From assembly GCA_019636495.1 (NCBI GenBank), contig JAHBXL010000002.1, forward strand, positions 210,228-274,227: 64,000 nucleotides of DNA, written 5' to 3'. Of this stretch, positions 58,978-64,000 are shown piece after piece. The notes below the pieces were generated by a model. The model did not search any database and was not told the DNA's origin. It was given only the letters and a program-made list of their open reading frames with translations. Positions within the stretch are counted from its first letter, which is position 1, and each line of letters opens with the position of its first letter. The position numbers were made by a program, and so were the translations under genes. The DNA is from Phycisphaeraceae bacterium. Lineage in GTDB: Bacteria > Planctomycetota > Phycisphaerae > Phycisphaerales > UBA1924.

Positions 58978-60117
58978 ATGAATCAGGACCTGGCCAAGGC
59001 GATCGAAGACCTCCTCCGGCGCATACCGGACAAGTGGCAACGTGTGGATACCGACCAGTTCTCGGTCACCGAGGAGCAAGCGATCCTGCGCCTTGTGGGA
59101 GCGGGACTTGTGGAACGGCGCAACACCATCCGCCTGGACATGGCGGGCCAGAACGAGGGCTTTGAGGCCACCATTGCCGTGACGGGCGAGGCGGGGTTGC
59201 TTCAGGCGATCGAACCGGCGCTCGCCGAGTCCTGGAGCCGGTGGTCGGGGGCCATCGAGGACTGGCGTCGGCGCACCGGGGCGGCCAGCCGGCCGTTCAG
59301 GGTCACGAAAATCGGCGGCGACGAATGGCGGCTTACCGAGCACGGGCTGCTCGCGAGAGCGGACCTCAGCGTTCCGCTGGACCCGAAGCTGTCCCGCGAG
59401 CACGCCGCGGTCATCGCCAGTCGCGAGCGGGTAATCGATTTCGTCATGAAGGCCGGCGCTCTTGAGGATCGCCCTCCGGTTCATGGCACCGGACAGCTTG
59501 TCTCCTTTCGCAGCGTGTCCGCCGAGGCGACCGCACCTCCGAGCTCGCCTCCAACCACCCATGTGAACCTGACCAACGCCGCGGACATCGCCGCGGCCTT
59601 CCGCGACGCGATCATGCCGATGGTCGAGGCCATTGTGAACGGTTCGGCTCGCGAGCGTAGCGGCGGCAGCAGCGCTAAGGCATCACAGGCCGACACCATG
59701 ACCTGGCAGGAGGCCATGAGCCTGGCCGAGGCACACGTCACGAAGCACGGCGGGTTCTTCCCTGGCCGAAACGAACTTGCCAGAATCGTGGGCTGCTCGC
59801 CCGCCACCATGACGAAGGCGATCGAGAACTCCACGAAACTCAAAGCGCGCCGCAAAGAGGCCGAGAAGGCGAAGAAGGCCCGGGAGGTCGGCTCGTCGGA
59901 AACGCATGGCGAAACTCGCGCCGAGGCGAGGGCGGCCCAAGAAGCGGTTGATGCTCGGATCGATGCGGGCGAACCCCTAGACGCTTATCACTCGGGCGAT
60001 GAGGACACGCCCGGCGACCGTGATGAGATGATCGCGAAGCTCGCCGCCGAGCAGCGAGCCGAGCGGCTGCGCGAGGACCGCCAGCACAAGGTCGCCAAGA
60101 AGCGTCCCGAGCGGTAG
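58978..60117 (+). CDS. Uncharacterised element protein with HTH-like C-terminal region
   Basis: A 379-residue protein starting at the ATG at 58978, not recognised. The N-terminal ~180 residues look like a DNA-binding winged-helix/replication-type domain (LRRIPDKWQRVDTDQFSVTEEQAI, VTGEAGLLQAIEPALAESW). A Thr/Pro/Ser linker lies at about 178-200. Residues ~235-300 contain WQEAMSLAEAHVTKHGGFFPGRNELARIVGC, a helix-turn-helix. The C terminus is a strongly charged Lys/Glu/Arg/Ala coil. High GC and codon use resemble the right-hand module rather than the cargo. It may be a regulator or replication-associated factor of the element. Confidence 0.65.
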   Translation: MNQDLAKAIEDLLRRIPDKWQRVDTDQFSVTEEQAILRLVGAGLVERRNTIRLDMAGQNEGFEATIAVTGEAGLLQAIEPALAESWSRWSGAIEDWRRRTGAASRPFRVTKIGGDEWRLTEHGLLARADLSVPLDPKLSREHAAVIASRERVIDFVMKAGALEDRPPVHGTGQLVSFRSVSAEATAPPSSPPTTHVNLTNAADIAAAFRDAIMPMVEAIVNGSARERSGGSSAKASQADTMTWQEAMSLAEAHVTKHGGFFPGRNELARIVGCSPATMTKAIENSTKLKARRKEAEKAKKAREVGSSETHGETRAEARAAQEAVDARIDAGEPLDAYHSGDEDTPGDRDEMIAKLAAEQRAERLREDRQHKVAKKRPER

Positions 60118-60258
60118 CGCTGGCACAAGCCTCGGGACGGGCGGTCGCGACCAGTCGCGACCGGTTGCCGTCCTGCGAATCCCGAGACATCAAGGGCGGT
60201 TACGCGACCACCTGCGGTCTGGTAGCCGGGCTCGCCGCCCGGGATCGGAGCCGCCGTC

Positions 60259-60516
60259 ATGGGAATCGTGCCCCCACCCCGCCGTATCGATTCGACGCCA
60301 CCACCCGCGCTGATCACCGCCGGTGTGATCGCCAGTGAACTGGACCAGCCCATTCACCGGGTCGTGCGAGTTCTGGCGACCCGCCCGTGGATCAAGCCGG
60401 CCGCCTTGGCCGGCCGCGTCCGACTGTTTGACCGCAAGGCCGTCGAGCAGGTTCGCGCCGAGCTCGACGGTATTGACCGCCGCCGCACGCCGTCAGGGCA
60501 AGGGGGCGTCGCTTGA
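60259..60516 (+). CDS. Small HTH (excisionase/MerR-like) protein
   Basis: An 85-residue protein. The core ALITAGVIASELDQPIHRVVRVLATRPWIKPAALAGRVRLFDRKAVEQVRAEL resembles the single winged HTH of excisionases and phage MerR-like regulators (helix, wing with R-x-F-D, C-terminal helix). The first ~17 residues are Pro-rich. It is the best candidate for an excision or copy-control regulator in this module. The downstream gene starts at a TTG overlapping its stop. Confidence 0.7.
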   Translation: MGIVPPPRRIDSTPPPALITAGVIASELDQPIHRVVRVLATRPWIKPAALAGRVRLFDRKAVEQVRAELDGIDRRRTPSGQGGVA

Positions 60517-60851
60517 ACACCACCAGCACCCAGATTCGCAAGGCATCGCTCGATGAAGGCTCACAGCGGCTGATCGCGATGATGCACCGCATGGGGTTCG
60601 GTCGGATCGAGTCGCTCCGCGTCTCGGACGGCCGGCCCGTGTTCGATCCACCTCCCCGCGTGATCCGAGAGGTCAGGCTCGGGGCCGAGTTGGCGAGCCC
60701 GAGGCAGGTCGGCGACGCCGACTTCGCCGTCAAGAGAGCGGTCGTTGACCTTCTCGCCGAGTTGGCCGACGTTGGCGTCGCCACCGTCGCCATCGAGGTT
60801 CGTCACGGATTGCCCGCGCGGCTGATTGTCGAGGAGGTGGCGCATGGTTGA
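60513..60851 (+). CDS. Small hypothetical element protein
   Basis: A 112-residue protein read from a TTG at 60513 that overlaps the previous stop. It is alpha/beta with RLIAMMHRMGFGRIESLRVSDGRPVFDPPPRVIREVRLG and ending VDLLAELADVGVATVAIEVRHGLPARLIVEEV. No membrane segment, Cys or known motif. Its place between an HTH gene and a sigma-like gene, all overlapping, suggests one co-translated unit. Not recognised. Confidence 0.6.
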   Translation: MNTTSTQIRKASLDEGSQRLIAMMHRMGFGRIESLRVSDGRPVFDPPPRVIREVRLGAELASPRQVGDADFAVKRAVVDLLAELADVGVATVAIEVRHGLPARLIVEEVAHG

Positions 60852-61392
60852 ATGCGCCACGGCGTCACCGTCGCAGCAGTTCGCATCGCTCGATCTGGAT
60901 CATCTTGGTGCGACCGCCCACGGGATCGCGAACCGGCTGACCGGCAACCGCTACCCCGTTGACGACGCGGCAGACCTTCGCGCCGATCTCATTCTGGCCG
61001 CATTGGAACGCTGGCCGAAGTTCGATCCGTCGCGGGGCCGCCCGATGGCATTTCTTGCCATCGCCATGACCAGGGCCGGTACTTCGATGCTCCGCGCCCA
61101 GCACGCCGCGAAGCGAGGCGGCCGGTCGACGACCGTCCCCATTGACGATGCGATGGCGGCGGGGCATGGGCGGTACCCGTCGCTCACTTCGGCGCCCCCA
61201 ATCGCTCGGCGGGATCTCGAACTCGACGTCCGCGCCGCGATCGATGCTCTGCCCAGAGACCTTGCCACGGTCTGCAACAGCTTCCTGGAGGCGGCCACGG
61301 ATGGCCGCCGTCGCCCCTCGCTCGGCGCTGCGGCAACAGCCGCGCTGCGCCACCACTTCGAATCCGTCGGATTCTCGGAGAACTTGTCATGA
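60844..61392 (+). CDS. Sigma-70-like RNA polymerase factor of the element
   Basis: A 182-residue protein resembling short phage/element sigma factors. The region VDDAADLRADLILAALERWPKFDPSRGRPMAFLAIAMTRAGTSMLRAQHAAKR (about residues 39-91) follows sigma region 2: an acidic helix, the SRGRP-type turn, then the basic DNA-melting helix. The C-terminal ~50 residues (AIDALPRDLATVCNSFLE...) fit a region-4-like helix set. It starts at an ATG overlapping the previous gene and ends overlapping the next (ATGA). It may drive element-specific transcription. Confidence 0.7.
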   Translation: MVECATASPSQQFASLDLDHLGATAHGIANRLTGNRYPVDDAADLRADLILAALERWPKFDPSRGRPMAFLAIAMTRAGTSMLRAQHAAKRGGRSTTVPIDDAMAAGHGRYPSLTSAPPIARRDLELDVRAAIDALPRDLATVCNSFLEAATDGRRRPSLGAAATAALRHHFESVGFSENLS

Positions 61393-61976
61393 CGACTCGC
61401 ACACTTTCCTCCATCCCGCCCAGCACGACGCCCCGATCCGCCGTGGCGGCTGCGCCCAATCCCCGGCCCAGGCGTCGTGTGTACCTCGCCGGGAAGATGC
61501 ACGGATCGGGCAACTGGCGATTGCCGCTGGTGCCGCAACTGGGCGTCTCGCCGTTCGGACAGCCGATCGACTGCGGCCGTTTCATCTTCACTGGGCCGCA
61601 CTTCGTGCCGTTCGGCGGCGAGAGCCACGAGTGGGTCGGATGGCACGCGGGCGTCGGGCAGCACGACTCAAGTCCATCGTGGCCCGCGCCCGTGAATAGT
61701 CGCCCCCGCTGGGTGGTTCCGGGGCTGTGCATGGAGTGGATCAGAGAGTCGGACCTGTTCTTTGCGTGGATCAATGCCACGGACTGCCACGCCACGCTGC
61801 TCGAGCTGGGCTGGGCGCACATGCTCGGCAAGCCTGTGTACCTGGCGTTCGCGACGCGGGACCTGGCGCGGCAGATGTGGTTCGCCCGCAACTGCCCGCG
61901 GACGACCGCGCACGTGCATGCCTCTCCTGCCGAAGCGCTCGACCGCGCGCTGGCGTGGGAGGTTCCGTTCGAATGA
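61389..61976 (+). CDS. Nucleoside 2-deoxyribosyltransferase-like protein
   Basis: A 195-residue protein with the nucleoside 2-deoxyribosyltransferase fold: RRVYLAGKMHGSGNWR (about residues 28-43, substrate loop) and ESDLFFAWINATDCHATLLELGWAHMLGKPVYLAF (about 119-153), where Asp, Glu and the Gly-Pro turn fit the family. A phage-type insertion (about 44-115) is Pro/Gly-rich. Such enzymes swap bases on deoxynucleosides or make hypermodified nucleotides; in phages and mobile elements they can help nucleotide supply or evade restriction. It lies in a tightly overlapping unit with the sigma-like and primase genes. Confidence 0.75.
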   Translation: MTTRTLSSIPPSTTPRSAVAAAPNPRPRRRVYLAGKMHGSGNWRLPLVPQLGVSPFGQPIDCGRFIFTGPHFVPFGGESHEWVGWHAGVGQHDSSPSWPAPVNSRPRWVVPGLCMEWIRESDLFFAWINATDCHATLLELGWAHMLGKPVYLAFATRDLARQMWFARNCPRTTAHVHASPAEALDRALAWEVPFE

Positions 61977-64000
61977 CGCTCCCGTTGCCCTCAACCCTGG
62001 ACGCCGCCCGGCGATATGCCGCCGCGGGGCTCTGCGTACTGCCGGCGATCCGCGAAGGCGACGACAAGCGCGTTGCCCTGCGCACGTGGAAGTCGTACCA
62101 GACGCGGCTCCCAACGCCGGCGGAGCACGCGCGATGGTTCGCCGGGCCCACCCAGCGTGATCTGTGCCTGGTGTGCGGACGCGTCTCGGGTAACCTCGAG
62201 ATGATCGACTTCGACCTGGCTGGCGTGGCGTTCGAGCCGTGGCGAGCGCGGGTCGAGGCGGTGTGCCCGGGCCTCATCGATCGCCTTGTCGTCGAGACCA
62301 CACCCTCGGGCGGTCGCCATGTCGCATACCGGTGTTCGGACCCGGTCTGTGGCAACATGAAACTCGCGCAACGCTCCTTCGACGCACCCGGTGCTGATCC
62401 GATCGAGGTTGCCGGGAAACGGTTCACGCCGCGAAAGGGTCCCGACGGGCGCTGGCGAGCCGTCGCCACGATGATTGAGACCCGAGGCGAGGGCGGGATG
62501 TTCCTGTGCGCACCGTCGAACGGGTATGTACTCACAGCTGGCGATCTTGCAGCGTTGCCGGTCATCACGGCCGAGGAGCGCGAGTGCTTGCTGGCCTGCG
62601 CATGGGAGCTCAACGAGGCCCAGCATCCTGTGGAGGATGGTCCGCGTCCCAAGGCATCCTCGGCCTCATCCCCCGGCGAACTGAAGCCGGGCGATGACTT
62701 CAACCAGCGCGGCGATGTCCGGGACCTATTGGTCGAGCACGGCTGGACTCGGGTGAGCGGGGGCGAGAACGAGCACTGGGCCCGCCCCGGCAAGGACCGG
62801 GGCTGCAGCGCCACGCTCAAGGGCGGCGTGTTCTATGTGTTCTCGACCAACGCGCCGCCCTTCGAGGACGGCCGCGGGTATTCGCTCTTCGCCGTGTACT
62901 CGCTGCTCAAGCACGACGGTGACTTCGCGGCGGCCGCCCGAGCGCTGCGGCGCGAGGGATTCGGTGCGGAACCCGCCTCCGGCGATGTCGATCTGTCCGC
63001 CTTCAAGGTCACAACCCCGCAGGCCGAGCCGCCGCCGTCCACGCCGATCGATCCCGGCCCTGTGCCGCCGGCGCTCCTGCGCGTGCCGGGGTTCATCGAT
63101 GAAGTCATTGACTACACGCTCGCCAACGCGCCGTACCCCGAGCCGGTGCTGGCGTTCTGCGGCGCGGTGGCGCTGCAGGCCGCGCTGGCGGGCCGGAAGG
63201 TCCGCGACCCACAGGACAACCGCACCGCGATCTATCTCCTGGGCCTGGCCAACACCGGCACGGGCAAGGACTTCCCGCGCAAGGTCAACCAGCGGATCCT
63301 CGCGAGCGCGGGCATGGCCGGCGCGGTCGCGGACGGGTTCGCGAGCGGCGAAGGCCTCGAGGACCGGATGCACCTCACGCCGGTGATGCTCTTCCAGACC
63401 GACGAGATCGACACGCTCATGCAGGCGATCAGCGGGTACGGCACCAAGCGCGACCCTCGGTACGAGGGCATCATGCAAACGCTCCTGAAGCTGTACACCT
63501 CTGCGAACACGATCTACCCGCTCCGCGTCAAGGCCAGCGATGAGGAGCCACGCATCATCGACCAGCCATGCCTGTGCCTCTTCGGGACGGCGATCCCGGA
63601 CATTTTCTATGAGGCGCTGTCGCCGAAGATGCTCTCCAACGGCTTCTTCGCTCGCATGCTCATCTTCGAGGCCGGCCGCCGAGGGATCGGCCAGGATGTG
63701 GATGTGCACGAACTCCCGAAAGCGATTCTCAAGCGGGCGCGGTGGTGGGCGGAGTTCAAGCCCGGCAAGGGAAACCTGAAGACCGCGCACCCCGAGCCCA
63801 AACTTGTCGAGCCAACACCCGATGCGCGGGTACGCCTCGGCGAGATTCGCGCCCTGGCCGATGCCGCGTACGCCGAAGCCGAAGGCAAGTCGGATCAGGC
63901 GGGGATGGCGCTGTGGGCCCGCGCCAACGAGAAAGCCCGGCGCCTCGCGCTCGTGCATGCGTGCAGTATTGGGCACCGCAGTCCCGAGATCTCTGTCGAG
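61973..64000 (+). CDS. Primase-polymerase/DUF3987 replication protein (partial)
   Basis: At least 676 residues; the gene runs past the window. The N-terminal ~230 residues match bifunctional primase/polymerase domains (LPSTLDAARRYAAAGLCVLPAI; acidic pair in LEMIDFDLAGV, about 80-90; ETTPSGGRHVAYR). The middle has a PriCT-like/zinc-binding-like segment around GWTRVSGGENEHWARPGKDRG (about 260-280) and KGGVFYVFSTNAPPFEDGRGY. After a Pro-rich linker comes DUF3987 with a P-loop-like GLANTGTGKDFPRK (about 423-436) and FQTDEIDTLMQAI as Walker B. This is the initiation primase-helicase of many phage-like elements. The ATG overlaps the deoxyribosyltransferase stop by four bases. Confidence 0.85.
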   Translation, partial: MTLPLPSTLDAARRYAAAGLCVLPAIREGDDKRVALRTWKSYQTRLPTPAEHARWFAGPTQRDLCLVCGRVSGNLEMIDFDLAGVAFEPWRARVEAVCPGLIDRLVVETTPSGGRHVAYRCSDPVCGNMKLAQRSFDAPGADPIEVAGKRFTPRKGPDGRWRAVATMIETRGEGGMFLCAPSNGYVLTAGDLAALPVITAEERECLLACAWELNEAQHPVEDGPRPKASSASSPGELKPGDDFNQRGDVRDLLVEHGWTRVSGGENEHWARPGKDRGCSATLKGGVFYVFSTNAPPFEDGRGYSLFAVYSLLKHDGDFAAAARALRREGFGAEPASGDVDLSAFKVTTPQAEPPPSTPIDPGPVPPALLRVPGFIDEVIDYTLANAPYPEPVLAFCGAVALQAALAGRKVRDPQDNRTAIYLLGLANTGTGKDFPRKVNQRILASAGMAGAVADGFASGEGLEDRMHLTPVMLFQTDEIDTLMQAISGYGTKRDPRYEGIMQTLLKLYTSANTIYPLRVKASDEEPRIIDQPCLCLFGTAIPDIFYEALSPKMLSNGFFARMLIFEAGRRGIGQDVDVHELPKAILKRARWWAEFKPGKGNLKTAHPEPKLVEPTPDARVRLGEIRALADAAYAEAEGKSDQAGMALWARANEKARRLALVHACSIGHRSPEISVE

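Overview
The window looks like one high-GC chromosome segment from a planctomycete, probably of the Phycisphaerae. The basis is gene content: a giant surface protein with an N-terminal LEPR-XLL motif and a C-terminal dockerin-like EF-hand pair, a Ser/Thr kinase fused to tetratricopeptide repeats, several membrane proteins with the CxxC...CPECG zinc ribbon common in this phylum, and a DUF2924/serine-recombinase/HTH trio. A kdsB gene points to KDO-containing lipopolysaccharide and so an outer membrane. No species can be named from sequence alone.

Positions 1-39813 are mostly core genome. The 3' end of alaS is followed by the membrane half of an F-type ATP synthase locus (atpZ, atpI, atpB, atpE, atpF, atpH). 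No atpA/G/D/C follows; the next gene is pgk. Then come a GT39-like glycosyltransferase, an UPF0175/PIN toxin-antitoxin pair with a nonsense-broken toxin, kdsB with a TPR gene, def-fmt, a tRNA-Arg(UCU), a heme O synthase, an intact vapBC-like pair, the kinase, a 2033-residue LEPR-XLL adhesin-like protein, mnmA, a DUF1844 gene, a SurA-like lipoprotein with yraN, a histidine kinase, a lipoprotein fusing a Cys-phosphatase domain to a c-type heme site, a VOC protein divergent from a winged-helix regulator across a 41-bp palindrome, an RRM protein with a clear terminator, two tandem zinc-ribbon/propeller paralogues, and fumC.

From tRNA-Asn(GUU) at 39814 to the end, the DNA looks like an integrated mobile element whose right end is outside the window. 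Its left module is a small ORF, DUF2924, a large serine recombinase and an HTH protein (40256-43087). Its right module is an uncharacterised gene, an HTH protein, a small protein, a sigma-like protein, a nucleoside deoxyribosyltransferase-like protein and a primase/DUF3987 protein that runs off the window (58978-64000). Between them lies cargo (43.8-58.8 kb) of visibly lower GC: a small membrane protein, a methyltransferase, a minus-strand cluster (C39-like cysteine peptidase, unknown protein, sigma-like factor), a five-gene operon and a glycosyltransferase remnant.

The five-gene operon (48231-58473) is the most interesting system. It encodes a dynamin-like companion with no visible GTPase motifs, two dynamin-like GTPases with membrane-inserting hydrophobic segments, a degenerate Hsp70/actin-fold protein, and a 1172-residue HerA-type ATPase with a membrane segment and a Cys cluster. 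Tight spacing and 1-4 bp overlaps suggest co-expression. I infer a membrane-associated, NTP-driven machine carried as mobile-element cargo, possibly anti-phage or inter-element defence; function is unproven.
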